From Sphingosinicella xenopeptidilytica (GTDB taxonomy: Bacteria; Pseudomonadota; Alphaproteobacteria; Sphingomonadales; Sphingomonadaceae): 64,000 nucleotides of DNA. The stretch lies in NCBI RefSeq assembly GCF_042676985.1, contig NZ_JBHTIK010000011.1, positions 62,001-126,000 of the forward strand, written 5' to 3'. The position numbers and the translations under genes are program-made. Positions 40,792 to 50,671 of this stretch are shown piece after piece (the first letter of the stretch is position 1; every line of letters begins with the position of its first letter). The notes below the pieces were generated by a model. The model did no database searches. It had not been told where the DNA came from and saw only the letters and a program-made list of their open reading frames with translations.

Positions 40792-42564
40792 CTACCCAAC
40801 CCGCTCCCGCACATAGCGCCCCGGCGCGTCCTCGATCACCTTGAGCGTGCCGCCTTTGGCGCCCTTGCCGGGGGTGCGGGCGGGGACTTCCTTGCCGGAT
40901 TGGGCGGTGAGCCATGCGATCCAGTCGGGCCACCAGCTTCCGGGGTGTTCGGTGGCGGTGGCTGCGAAGTCTTCGAAGCGGGCGGGGAGGGTGTCGTTTG
41001 TCCAGTGCTGGTACTTCTTCGCGTCGGGCGGATTGACGACGCCCGCGATGTGGCCGCTGCCCGCGAGCACGAACCGAACCGGTCCGGCGAAGTGCTGAGT
41101 GAGTTTGTAGGAGGATCGGGCAGGGGCGATGTGGTCTTCCTTGCCGCCCTGGATATAGACCGGCGTGTCTACCTTGGTGAGATCGATGGGCGTGCCGTCG
41201 ATGACGATGGCGCCGGGCTGGATCATCCTGTTGTCGCGGTAAAGGCCTTCGAGATACTCGGCGTGCCATTTGGCGGGAACGTTCGTTGCGTCCGAGTTCC
41301 AGTAGAGCAGGTCGAAGGGGAAATAATCCTTCCCGAGCAGATAGTTGTTGACGACGTAGTTCCAGATGAGGTCGTTCGCACGGAGCATGTTGAAGGTCGT
41401 CGCCATGTAGCGGCCGTCGAGATAGCCCTTGCCTTCCGAGAGTTCCTTCACGGCTTTCAGGTGATCCTCATCGACAAAGACGCCGAGGTCGCCGCATTCG
41501 GAGAAATCGACCTGCGCAGTGAAGAATGTCGCCGTCTTCACCTTCTCCGCCTCGCCGCGCGCGGCCATGAAGGCCAAGGTCATCGCAAGGGTGGTGCCCG
41601 CGACGCAGTAGCCGATGACGTGCGTGGACTTGATGCCGAGGCCTTTCAGCACCGCATCGATCGCGGTGATGAAACCCTCCTCGATGTAGGTCGCGGTGGT
41701 CGCGTCGGCGATGCTGGCGTCGGCGTTCTTCCATGACACGACGAACACGGTGAGGCCCTGCGCGACCGCCCAGCGGATGAAGCTTTTTTCGGGCGTCAGA
41801 TCGAGGATGTAGAACTTGTTGATCCACGGCGGGAAGATGAGGAGCGGGGTTTCGTAAACGTTCGCGGTGCTCGGCGAATACTGGATGAGCTGGAACATCC
41901 GGTTTTCGAACACGACCTTGCCGGGGGTGACGGCGACGTTGCGGCCGACCTCGAACGCTTTCTCGTCGGTCATCGTCATGCGGCCGCGCTGAAGATCGTC
42001 CAGCAGGTGCTGCGTGCCTTTCAGGAGGTTCTCGCCCTTGCTCTCCACCGTGGCCTTCAGCACTTCGGGATTGGTGAGCAGGTAGTTCGAGGGCGACAGC
42101 GCATCGATGAACTGGCGCGTGTAGAACATCGCCTTGTTCCGTTCCTTGTCCTCAAGCCCATCGAGCCCGCCGACGAGCTGCAGGATATACTGGCTGGCGA
42201 GAAGGTAGGAGGACTTCAGGAAGTCGAACGCGGGCATTTCGGACCACGCCTGCCCCTTGAAGCGCTTGTCGGCGGGGAGCTGCGGCGGCTGCACCTCGCC
42301 GGGGGTGGCGAAGGCCTGCCAAAGCGTCATCGCATCGCGCCAGTAATCCGCCTGAAGCTGGACGAGGCGGGCCGGATCGGTCATCGCGGCGGTTGCCATC
42401 TTGCTCCACGTCTCGACAAGGCCGAGCGGATCGGGACCGAGAACGATGCCGTCCGTGGCCTCTTTCGCCATGAATTCCATCATCATCTGCTGCATCTTGC
42501 CCGCAAGCCAGGTCCAGCGCTGGGCGTGCTCGGCAAGACCTTCGATGTCGGCGGCGGCAACCAT
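40792..42564 (-). CDS. phaC: Class I poly(3-hydroxyalkanoate) synthase
   Basis: A 590-aa enzyme that polymerises (R)-3-hydroxyacyl-CoA into storage polyester granules. The lipase-like box GYCVAGTTLAM (about 320) contains the catalytic cysteine; FPPWINKFYILDLTPEKSF and GSGHIAGVVNPP (catalytic His, about 525) are typical. Length and the lack of phaE/phaR nearby fit class I. The ATG at 42564 has GGAG six bases upstream; 44 further upstream codons are unsupported. Divergent from the aminotransferase gene. Confidence 0.95.
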   Translation of the reverse strand: MVAAADIEGLAEHAQRWTWLAGKMQQMMMEFMAKEATDGIVLGPDPLGLVETWSKMATAAMTDPARLVQLQADYWRDAMTLWQAFATPGEVQPPQLPADKRFKGQAWSEMPAFDFLKSSYLLASQYILQLVGGLDGLEDKERNKAMFYTRQFIDALSPSNYLLTNPEVLKATVESKGENLLKGTQHLLDDLQRGRMTMTDEKAFEVGRNVAVTPGKVVFENRMFQLIQYSPSTANVYETPLLIFPPWINKFYILDLTPEKSFIRWAVAQGLTVFVVSWKNADASIADATTATYIEEGFITAIDAVLKGLGIKSTHVIGYCVAGTTLAMTLAFMAARGEAEKVKTATFFTAQVDFSECGDLGVFVDEDHLKAVKELSEGKGYLDGRYMATTFNMLRANDLIWNYVVNNYLLGKDYFPFDLLYWNSDATNVPAKWHAEYLEGLYRDNRMIQPGAIVIDGTPIDLTKVDTPVYIQGGKEDHIAPARSSYKLTQHFAGPVRFVLAGSGHIAGVVNPPDAKKYQHWTNDTLPARFEDFAATATEHPGSWWPDWIAWLTAQSGKEVPARTPGKGAKGGTLKVIEDAPGRYVRERVG

Positions 42565-42695
42565 GACGATCTCCCCGGGAGCAGCAACTGGCGCCGACGA
42601 TAAACAAGCGCTCGCCAAGCGCCAAGGGCGGTCGCTATAACGGCGGCCGCCGCGATCCAGCGGCCCATACACGGGAAAGACCCGAAGAGGAGACA

Positions 42696-43910
<1,215 letters not shown>

Positions 43911-43947
43911 GCGCCTGTCGGAATGTCTTGAGAATCGGGGTTAAGCA

Positions 43948-45240
43948 GTGAACTCTCCCTTGCGCATTGCGCTTGCCGGGCTCGGTACGGTCGGCGCCGG
44001 CGTCGTGAAACTTCTGGACGAAAACCGCGACCTCATCGCGCGCCGCTCCGGGCGGCCGATCGAGATTGTCGCGGTTTCGGCGCGGGACCGGTCGCGCGAC
44101 CGGGGCGTCGATCTTGGCCGGTTCGAGTGGGTGGACGATACCTCGTCGCTTGCCGAGCGGGACGATGTCGATGTCGTCGTCGAGCTGATCGGCGGGTCGG
44201 ACGGGCCTGCCGTGGCGCTGGTGCGCGAGGCGATCAGCCGGGGCAAGGGCGTCGTCACCGCCAACAAGGCGATGATCGCGCACCACGGCCTCGAACTCGC
44301 CGCTGCCGCCGAGAAGGCGGGAACGCCGCTGAAATACGAGGCGGCGGTGGCGGGCGGTATCCCGATCATCAAGGCGATCCGCGAAGGCGCGGCGGCGAAC
44401 CGCATCGACCGCGTCTACGGCATCCTGAACGGCACGTGTAACTACATCCTCACCGAGATGGAGGAGAAGGGCGCGGCGTTTGCCGACGTGCTCGGCGAGG
44501 CGCAGCGGCTGGGCTATGCCGAGGCCGATCCCACCTTCGACATCGACGGCATCGACGCCGCGCACAAGCTTGCCATTCTTGCGAGCCTCGCGTTCGGCAG
44601 CGAAATCGACTTCGCGAGCGTTCGCACCACTGGCATCCGCGCTGTCGCGGCCACCGACATCGCGCACGCTGCCGAACTCGGCTTCCGCGTGCGCCTCGTC
44701 GGGGTCGCCGAGGTGGTGGGAGACCGCATTCACCAGCGCGTGCATCCGTGTCTCGTGCCGCTCGCCAATCCGCTCGCCAAGGTCACGGGCTCGCTGAACG
44801 CCGTGGTCGCGGAAGGCAATTTCGTCGGTCGGCTGTTCTTCGAAGGCCGCGGCGCAGGCGAGGGGCCGACGGCAAGCGCCGTCGTCGCCGACCTTATCGA
44901 CATCGCGCGCGGCGAGGCGGGGCCTGCCTTTGCCATGCCTTCGCATCACCTCGAGCCGATCGGTGCGGGCGAGGCGGGGGACTGGCGCGGGCGCTATTAC
45001 CTGCGCCTTTCGGTGGCGGACGAAACGGGCGTGCTTGCCGAACTCGCGGCGATGCTGCGCGACGCGGGCGTTTCGATCGACAGCCTGATCCAGCGCGGTC
45101 AGGCCGATGCGGGCGGCGTCTTTATCGCCATCGTCTCGCACGAAACCGATGAAAGTGCGGTCCGCAACGCCATCAAGGCGATGCGTGCAAGCAGCAGCGT
45201 GCTCGGCGAGCCGATGCTGATGCATATTCTGGACTTTTGA
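43948..45240 (+). CDS. hom: Homoserine dehydrogenase
   Basis: A 430-aa NAD(P)H enzyme reducing aspartate-semialdehyde to homoserine, on the route to threonine and methionine. The Rossmann loop is IALAGLGTVGAGVVKLLDEN, and VVTANKAMIAHHG, LNGTCNYILTEME and ADPTFDIDGIDAAHKLAILA are the catalytic-domain motifs. The C-terminal part (about 350-430, LRLSVADETGVLAELAAMLR) is an ACT domain for feedback regulation. The GTG start lies after GGGGTTAA. Confidence 0.96.
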   Translation: MNSPLRIALAGLGTVGAGVVKLLDENRDLIARRSGRPIEIVAVSARDRSRDRGVDLGRFEWVDDTSSLAERDDVDVVVELIGGSDGPAVALVREAISRGKGVVTANKAMIAHHGLELAAAAEKAGTPLKYEAAVAGGIPIIKAIREGAAANRIDRVYGILNGTCNYILTEMEEKGAAFADVLGEAQRLGYAEADPTFDIDGIDAAHKLAILASLAFGSEIDFASVRTTGIRAVAATDIAHAAELGFRVRLVGVAEVVGDRIHQRVHPCLVPLANPLAKVTGSLNAVVAEGNFVGRLFFEGRGAGEGPTASAVVADLIDIARGEAGPAFAMPSHHLEPIGAGEAGDWRGRYYLRLSVADETGVLAELAAMLRDAGVSIDSLIQRGQADAGGVFIAIVSHETDESAVRNAIKAMRASSSVLGEPMLMHILDF

Positions 45241-45295
45241 GGCGAGGGGGCTACCAGCCTTTCCGCATGTTCGAATCAAGGGGAGTTCAAGGCCG

Positions 45296-46273
45296 ATGGT
45301 GAAACGCAGCGACGTGCTGGAGCGCGTGCTCGTTCTGGAAATGGTGCGCGTGACGGAATACGCCGCGATGGCGGCCTCGCACCTCGTGGGACGCGGCGAC
45401 GAGAAGGCGGCGGATGCTGCCGCGGTCGATGCGATGCGCGATGCGCTGAATGAACTCGCCTTCGACGGCACCATCGTAATCGGCGAGGGCGAGCGCGACG
45501 AGGCGCCGATGCTCTACATCGGCGAGAAGGTGGGCGCGGCGATCGGCACGGGCCCCAAGATCGACATCGCGCTCGATCCGCTGGAAGGCACGACGATCAC
45601 CGCCAAGGCCGGACCGAACGCGCTCGCAGTGCTCGCCATCGCGGAAGAGGGCTGCCTGCTGAACGCACCCGACGTCTACATGGAAAAGCTCGCCATCGGG
45701 CCGGGCTACGCGAAGGACCTCGTGAGCCTCGACAAGAGCGTGACCGAGAATGTCGAGGCGCTTGCCAAGGCGAAAGGCGTGAAGCCTGCCGAGATCATCG
45801 CCTGCGTGCTCGATCGCCCGCGCCACGAGAAGCTGATCGCCGAACTGCGCGCGATCGGCTGCGGCGTCGTGCTGATCCCGGACGGCGACGTGGCGGGCGT
45901 GATCGCGGTGACGAACCCCGAGACGACGGTCGACATCTACCTCGGCCAGGGCGGCGCGCCGGAAGGCGTGCTCGCGGCTGCGGCGCTGCGCTGCGTCGGC
46001 GGCCAGATCCAGGGCCGGCTCGTGTTCCGCAACGACGACGAGCGCCTGCGCGCGGCGAAGTGGGGCATCACCGACCTCGACCGCATCTACGACACCGAGG
46101 ACATGGCCAAGGGCGACGTGATCTTCGCGGCGACGGGCGTGACCGACGGCTCGCTGCTCGACGGCGTGAAGCGCTTCAAAGGCGGGCTGGTGACGACAGA
46201 ATCGGTCGTGATGCGCGCGTCTTCGGGCACGGTCAGGTGGGTGCGTGGCGAGCATCGCCGTTCCGAATCCTGA
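45296..46273 (+). CDS. glpX: Class II fructose-1,6-bisphosphatase
   Basis: A 325-aa gluconeogenic phosphatase of the GlpX family. VIGEGERDEAPMLYIGEKVG (about 62), DIALDPLEGTTITAKAGPNA (about 88) with the metal-binding acids, and GGAPEGVLAAAALRCVGGQI are the family motifs. It sits between hom and recJ in an order common to sphingomonads. Its last 29 bases overlap the GTG start of recJ in another frame. Confidence 0.95.
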   Translation: MVKRSDVLERVLVLEMVRVTEYAAMAASHLVGRGDEKAADAAAVDAMRDALNELAFDGTIVIGEGERDEAPMLYIGEKVGAAIGTGPKIDIALDPLEGTTITAKAGPNALAVLAIAEEGCLLNAPDVYMEKLAIGPGYAKDLVSLDKSVTENVEALAKAKGVKPAEIIACVLDRPRHEKLIAELRAIGCGVVLIPDGDVAGVIAVTNPETTVDIYLGQGGAPEGVLAAAALRCVGGQIQGRLVFRNDDERLRAAKWGITDLDRIYDTEDMAKGDVIFAATGVTDGSLLDGVKRFKGGLVTTESVVMRASSGTVRWVRGEHRRSES

Positions 46274-48035
46274 CGCCTTCGTCTTCGGCGTCAGCCGCTC
46301 GGTCTCCGGGCGGCAATGGCGCTGGCGGGGCGGCCCGCCGGGTGATGCCGCTGACGCGCTGAGGCTCGGCATCAGCGACGTGACCGCGCGGCTGTTCACG
46401 GCGCGCGGCGTGCGGGTGGAGAACATCGCCGCCCTCGCGCAGCCGACGATCCGCGATCTGCTGCCCGACCCTTCGATCTTCCGCGACATGGACACGGCGG
46501 CCGCGCGCATCGCCGACGCGGTGACACGCGGCGAGGCCGTGGTGATCTTCGGCGACTACGACGTCGACGGCGCGACGAGCGCGGCGGTGCTGATCCGTTT
46601 CATCCGCGCCGTGGGCGGCACGGTTTCACACTATATTCCCGATCGGCTTCTGGAAGGCTACGGCCCCTCTGCCGAGGCGTTGGTGGCGCTGAAGCAGGCT
46701 GGCGCGGACCTCGTCGTCTGCGTCGATTGCGGCACGCAGGGTTTCGAGGCGCTGGAGGCCGCGAAGGGCGCGGGGCTCGACGTGATCGTGGTCGATCACC
46801 ACAAGGCCTCGACGCTGCTGCCGCCCGCCGTCGCCATCGTGAATCCCAACCGTATCGACGAGGATGAGGGTGCCGCGTTCGGGCACCTTGCGGCGGTCGG
46901 CATGGCGTTTCTCGTGGCTGTGGCGGTGAACCGGGAATTGCGCGTGCGCGGCTGGTTCTCGGGTCGGCCGGAGCCGAAGCTCACTGAACTGCTCGATCTC
47001 GTCGCGCTCGGCACCGTGGCGGACGTGGTGCCGCTCACGGGCCTCAATCGCGCCTATGTTTCGCAGGGCCTCAAGGTGATGGCGACGCGGCGCAACGCGG
47101 GCCTTGCCGCGCTTGCCGCCGCCGCGCGGCTGGAGCGCGCGCCGCGTGCATCCGACCTTGGATTCGCGCTCGGGCCGCGCATCAACGCGGGCGGGCGCGT
47201 CGGGCAGGCAGACCTCGGCGTGCGGCTGCTGACCGGGGAGGGGGATGAACTCTCCGCGCTTGCGGACGAACTCAACCGGCTGAACGACGAGCGCCGCGCG
47301 ATCGAGACGCTGGTGACCGAAGCCGCCATCGCCGCGTGCGAGCGCGCGGGCAATGCGCCGATTGCGGTGATCGCGGGGGACGGCTGGCATCCCGGTGTGA
47401 TCGGCATCGCCGCAAGCCGCCTCAAGGATCGCTTCGGTGTGCCCGCGCTCGTGATTGGCGTTGATGAGGCGGGCACGGGCAAGGGTTCGGGGCGTTCCAT
47501 CCCCGGCGTCGATCTCGGCGCGGCGGTGCTCGCGGCGCGCGACGCGGGGCTGATCAGCGCGGGCGGTGGCCATGCGATGGCGGCGGGCGTTACCGTGGCG
47601 CGCGAGCGTGTCGACGACCTCGCGCGTTTCCTCTGCGAGCGGCTGGAGGGGGACGTGGCGCGCGCCCGCGCCGTCGATGCGCTCTCTTTCGATCTCGCGC
47701 TCGCGCCTGCGGGTGTTACGCCCGCACTTGCCGAAGCGCTGGAGGCTGCCGGGCCTTACGGGGCGGGATGGCCCGGGCCGCGCGTGGCAGCGGGGCCGGT
47801 TTCGGTGGTGAAGGCCGATATCGTCGGCACCGGCCATGTGCGTGTGATTCTGGCGGGCGCGGACGGCGCGCGCGTGAAGGCCGTTGCGTTCCGCAGTGTC
47901 GATACGCCGCTCGGCGCGGCGCTCATGCAGGCGGGCGGGCGGCGGCTCTGGGTGTCGGGGCGTGTCAGTCAGGATGATTGGGGATCGACCCCGCGCGCCG
48001 AACTCCACCTCGATGACGCGGCTTGGGCGGATTGA
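46245..48035 (+). CDS. recJ: Single-stranded-DNA-specific exonuclease RecJ
   Basis: A 596-aa DHH-family 5'-3' exonuclease for recombination and mismatch repair. VIFGDYDVDGATSAAVLIRF (about 100), VCVDCGTQG (about 160), VDHHKASTLLPPAVAIVNPN (about 182) and the DHHA1 motif SAGGGHAMAAG (about 440) are visible, with an OB-fold at the C-terminus. The GTG at 46245 overlaps glpX by 29 bp, so the two are probably translationally linked. Confidence 0.94.
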   Translation: MASIAVPNPDAFVFGVSRSVSGRQWRWRGGPPGDAADALRLGISDVTARLFTARGVRVENIAALAQPTIRDLLPDPSIFRDMDTAAARIADAVTRGEAVVIFGDYDVDGATSAAVLIRFIRAVGGTVSHYIPDRLLEGYGPSAEALVALKQAGADLVVCVDCGTQGFEALEAAKGAGLDVIVVDHHKASTLLPPAVAIVNPNRIDEDEGAAFGHLAAVGMAFLVAVAVNRELRVRGWFSGRPEPKLTELLDLVALGTVADVVPLTGLNRAYVSQGLKVMATRRNAGLAALAAAARLERAPRASDLGFALGPRINAGGRVGQADLGVRLLTGEGDELSALADELNRLNDERRAIETLVTEAAIAACERAGNAPIAVIAGDGWHPGVIGIAASRLKDRFGVPALVIGVDEAGTGKGSGRSIPGVDLGAAVLAARDAGLISAGGGHAMAAGVTVARERVDDLARFLCERLEGDVARARAVDALSFDLALAPAGVTPALAEALEAAGPYGAGWPGPRVAAGPVSVVKADIVGTGHVRVILAGADGARVKAVAFRSVDTPLGAALMQAGGRRLWVSGRVSQDDWGSTPRAELHLDDAAWAD

Positions 48036-48050
48036 TCGATAAAATCAATC
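48030..48050. promoter_or_regulatory. Inverted repeat upstream of ahpC
   Basis: GATTGAT-N7-ATCAATC is a perfect 7-bp inverted repeat that begins at the recJ stop, 89 bp before the ahpC start. Its spacing (7-7-7) suits a LysR-type (OxyR-like) or other dimeric regulator site. It is low in GC and has no U-run, so it is not a good terminator. Confidence 0.4.
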
Positions 48051-48138
48051 TGTCTGTCTCAAAAAAGTAATTTTGCCTTCGCTCCGTGCGTTGCTAAAGG
48101 GTCGCCATCCCCCAGTAACCCACAGCAACGGAGTGCAC

Positions 48139-48702
48139 ATGTCCCTCGTTAATACCCCGATCAAGCCGTTCAAAGCGCAGGCCTTCAAGCAGGGCAAGTT
48201 CGTCGAGGTGACGGACGCGGACGTGAAGGGCAAATGGTCGATCTTCTTCTTCTACCCGGCGGACTTCACCTTCGTGTGCCCGACCGAGCTTGAAGACCTC
48301 GCCGACATCTACCCGACGCTCCAGAGCATCGGCGTCGAGGTGTACTCGGTCTCCACCGACACGCACTTCTGCCACAAGGCATGGCACGACACGTCGCCAG
48401 CGATCGGCAAGATCAACTACTACATGCTGGGCGACCAGAACCACGACATCTCGAACAACTTCGAGATCCTGCGCGCCGGCGTCGGCCTCGCCGATCGCGG
48501 CACGTTCGTCGTCGATCCCGAGGGCACCATTCAGCTCGTCGAGATCACGCCCGAAGGCGTGGGCCGCAACGCCGCCGAGCTTTTGCGCAAGATCAAGGCG
48601 CTTCAGTACTGGGTGAGCCACCCGGGTGAAGTGTGCCCGGCGAAGTGGGAAGAGGGCGAGAAGACGCTCGCCCCGTCGCTCGACCTCGTCGGCAAGATCT
48701 AA
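48139..48702 (+). CDS. ahpC: Alkyl hydroperoxide reductase subunit C (2-Cys peroxiredoxin)
   Basis: A 187-aa typical 2-Cys peroxiredoxin. The peroxidatic cysteine is in DFTFVCPTELEDLADIYP (about 47) and the resolving cysteine in HPGEVCPAKWEEGE (about 165). It reduces H2O2 and organic peroxides and is recycled by AhpF encoded next. MSLVNTPIKPFKAQAFK at 48139 is the family start. The hairpin between ahpC and ahpF may set their expression ratio. Confidence 0.96.
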   Translation: MSLVNTPIKPFKAQAFKQGKFVEVTDADVKGKWSIFFFYPADFTFVCPTELEDLADIYPTLQSIGVEVYSVSTDTHFCHKAWHDTSPAIGKINYYMLGDQNHDISNNFEILRAGVGLADRGTFVVDPEGTIQLVEITPEGVGRNAAELLRKIKALQYWVSHPGEVCPAKWEEGEKTLAPSLDLVGKI

Positions 48703-48723
48703 GCACCCCTGGGTCGCAGGGGT

Positions 48724-48756
48724 CTCCCGGGGGCGGTTCGCGCCGTCCCCCGGGAG
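48724..48756 (+). terminator. Strong hairpin between ahpC and ahpF (attenuator or mRNA stabiliser)
   Basis: CTCCCGGGGG pairs with CCCCCGGGAG, with an inner CGG/CCG extension and a TTCGCG loop, giving a 13-bp stem with one bulge. It lies 21 bp after ahpC. No U-run follows, so partial termination or 3'-end protection of ahpC mRNA is more likely than full termination. Confidence 0.5.
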
Positions 48757-48789
48757 CTCGCGGCCACATTGAATTTTTTGGAGTGAACC

Positions 48790-50370
48790 ATGCTGGACGC
48801 CAATCTGAAGCAGCAGCTCGCCGCCTATCTGCAGAACATCACGCAGCCGATCGAGCTCGTGGCGTCGCTGGATGATGGCGCGAAATCCGTGGAGATGAAC
48901 ACGCTCCTCGAAGAGATCGCAGCGCTTTCGGACAAGGTGAGCGTGGTCCGCAAGGATGACGACAAGCGCAAGCCGAGCTTCATGATCCGCCGCGCAGGGA
49001 CCGACATCGGCGTGCGCTTCGCGGGCCTTCCCATGGGGCATGAGTTCACTTCGCTGGTGCTTGCTCTGCTGCAGGTCGGCGGGCACCCGTCCAAAGCCGC
49101 GCAGGACGTGATCGAACAGGTGAAGGCGCTGGACGGCGACTTCGAATTCGAAACCTATTTCTCGCTATCGTGCCAGAACTGCCCGGACGTGGTGCAGGCG
49201 CTGAATCTGATGGCGGTGCTCAATCCGCGTATCAAGCACACGGCGATCGATGGCGCGCTCTTCAAGGGCGAGGTCGACGAACGCAAGGTGATGGCGGTGC
49301 CGACCGTGTTCCTGAACGGCGAGCCGTTCGCCTCGGGTCGCATGGAGCTGGAGCAGATCGTCGCGAAGATCGACACCGGTGCTGCGGCGCGCGCTGCGGA
49401 GAAGATCAAGGGCAAGGCGCCGTTCGATGTGCTTGTCGTCGGTGGCGGGCCGGGTGGTGCGGCGGCGGCGATTTATGCCGCGCGCAAGGGCATCCGCGTG
49501 GGCGTGGCGGCCGAGCGTTTCGGTGGGCAGGTGCTCGATACGATGGGCATCGAGAACTTCATCTCCGTGCAGCACACCGAGGGCCCGAAGCTCGCCGCGC
49601 AGCTCGAGCAGCACGTCAAAGAGTATGACGTCGACATCATGAACCTGCAGAAGGCCGAAAAGCTGATCCCGGCGCGCGTGCCGGGCGGGCTGCACGAGGT
49701 TCGGCTGGAAAACGGCGCATCGCTGAAGGCACGGACTGTGGTGCTCGCCACCGGCGCGCGCTGGCGGCAGATGAACGTGCCGGGCGAGAACGACTATCGC
49801 AACAAGGGCGTGGCGTATTGCCCGCACTGCGACGGGCCGCTGTTCAAGGGCAAGCGCGTTGCGGTGATCGGCGGCGGCAACTCGGGCGTTGAAGCCGCGA
49901 TCGACCTCGCGGGGATCGTCGCGCACGTCACGCTGATCGAGTTCGACAGCCAGCTCCGCGCCGACGCGGTGCTGCAGCGCAAGCTCGCCAGCCTGCCGAA
50001 CGTGAAGATCATCACCTCCGCGCTCACCACCGAAGTGCTGGGCGACGGCGAAAAGGTGACGGCGCTCACCTACAAGGATCGCAACAGCGACGATCTGCAC
50101 CAGATCGAGCTGGAAGGCATCTTCGTGCAGATCGGCCTCGTGCCGAATACGGAGTGGCTGAAGGACGCGGTTGCGCTCTCTCCGCGCGGCGAAATCGAGG
50201 TCGATCACCGCGGCGAGACGAGCCAGCCGGGCATCCTTGCGGCGGGCGATTGCACCACCGTGCCCTACAAGCAGATCGTGATTGCGATGGGCGAAGGATC
50301 GAAGGCGGCGCTCTCCGCATTCGACTATCTGATCCGCACGGTGCCCGCCGAGGAAACTCAGGCGGCCTGA
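48790..50370 (+). CDS. ahpF: Alkyl hydroperoxide reductase subunit F
   Basis: A 526-aa flavoprotein that passes electrons from NAD(P)H to AhpC. The N-terminal double-thioredoxin domain carries LSCQNCPDVVQALN (about 130). The thioredoxin-reductase-like part has the FAD loop VLVVGGGPGGAAAAIYAARK (about 215), the redox pair AYCPHCDGPLFKG (about 345) and the NAD loop VAVIGGGNSGVEAAIDLAG. Length is normal. GGAGTG precedes the ATG. Paired with ahpC. Confidence 0.96.
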   Translation: MLDANLKQQLAAYLQNITQPIELVASLDDGAKSVEMNTLLEEIAALSDKVSVVRKDDDKRKPSFMIRRAGTDIGVRFAGLPMGHEFTSLVLALLQVGGHPSKAAQDVIEQVKALDGDFEFETYFSLSCQNCPDVVQALNLMAVLNPRIKHTAIDGALFKGEVDERKVMAVPTVFLNGEPFASGRMELEQIVAKIDTGAAARAAEKIKGKAPFDVLVVGGGPGGAAAAIYAARKGIRVGVAAERFGGQVLDTMGIENFISVQHTEGPKLAAQLEQHVKEYDVDIMNLQKAEKLIPARVPGGLHEVRLENGASLKARTVVLATGARWRQMNVPGENDYRNKGVAYCPHCDGPLFKGKRVAVIGGGNSGVEAAIDLAGIVAHVTLIEFDSQLRADAVLQRKLASLPNVKIITSALTTEVLGDGEKVTALTYKDRNSDDLHQIELEGIFVQIGLVPNTEWLKDAVALSPRGEIEVDHRGETSQPGILAAGDCTTVPYKQIVIAMGEGSKAALSAFDYLIRTVPAEETQAA

Positions 50371-50431
50371 GCCTTCACATGCGGCTTGACCGGCCGGGGC
50401 GACCCCATTAGTGGGAGCGCCTCAGCCGCGC

Positions 50432-50507
50432 GGCCCCATCGTCTAGCGGTCTAGGACGTCGCCCTTTCACGGCGAAAACACGGGTTCGAGTCCCGTTGGG
50501 GTCACCA
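50432..50507 (+). tRNA. tRNA-Glu (anticodon TTC)
   Basis: A 76-nt cloverleaf with acceptor GGCCCCA/TGGGGTC, anticodon loop CTTTCAC (anticodon TTC), T arm ACGGGTTCGAGTCCCGT and encoded CCA. A tyrosine recombinase gene starts 163 bp downstream, so its 3' end is the likely attachment site of the following island. Confidence 0.97.
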
Positions 50508-50610
50508 CGAAGCCTTCCCAAGGCATCCCAAGGCGCACCATAAGTGGCTGTTTTCCGCCATTTATTCTGCTATAATGCCCCCAAGTCATCCCGCTCTAGA
50601 CCGCCACATG

Positions 50611-50671
50611 CCATCAATCTGATGGTATTTTTGATGGTACATCGCGCGGGTCGGGAAGGGAGATACCATCA
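50611..50671 (+). promoter_or_regulatory. GATGGTA repeats at the integrase promoter
   Basis: TGATGGTA occurs at 50620 and 50632 as direct repeats, and its inverse TACCATCA at 50664-50671 overlaps the integrase start codon. CCATCA-ATC-TGATGG at 50611-50625 forms a further palindrome. This clustering suggests an operator or integrase arm-binding sites that control integrase expression. Confidence 0.4.
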
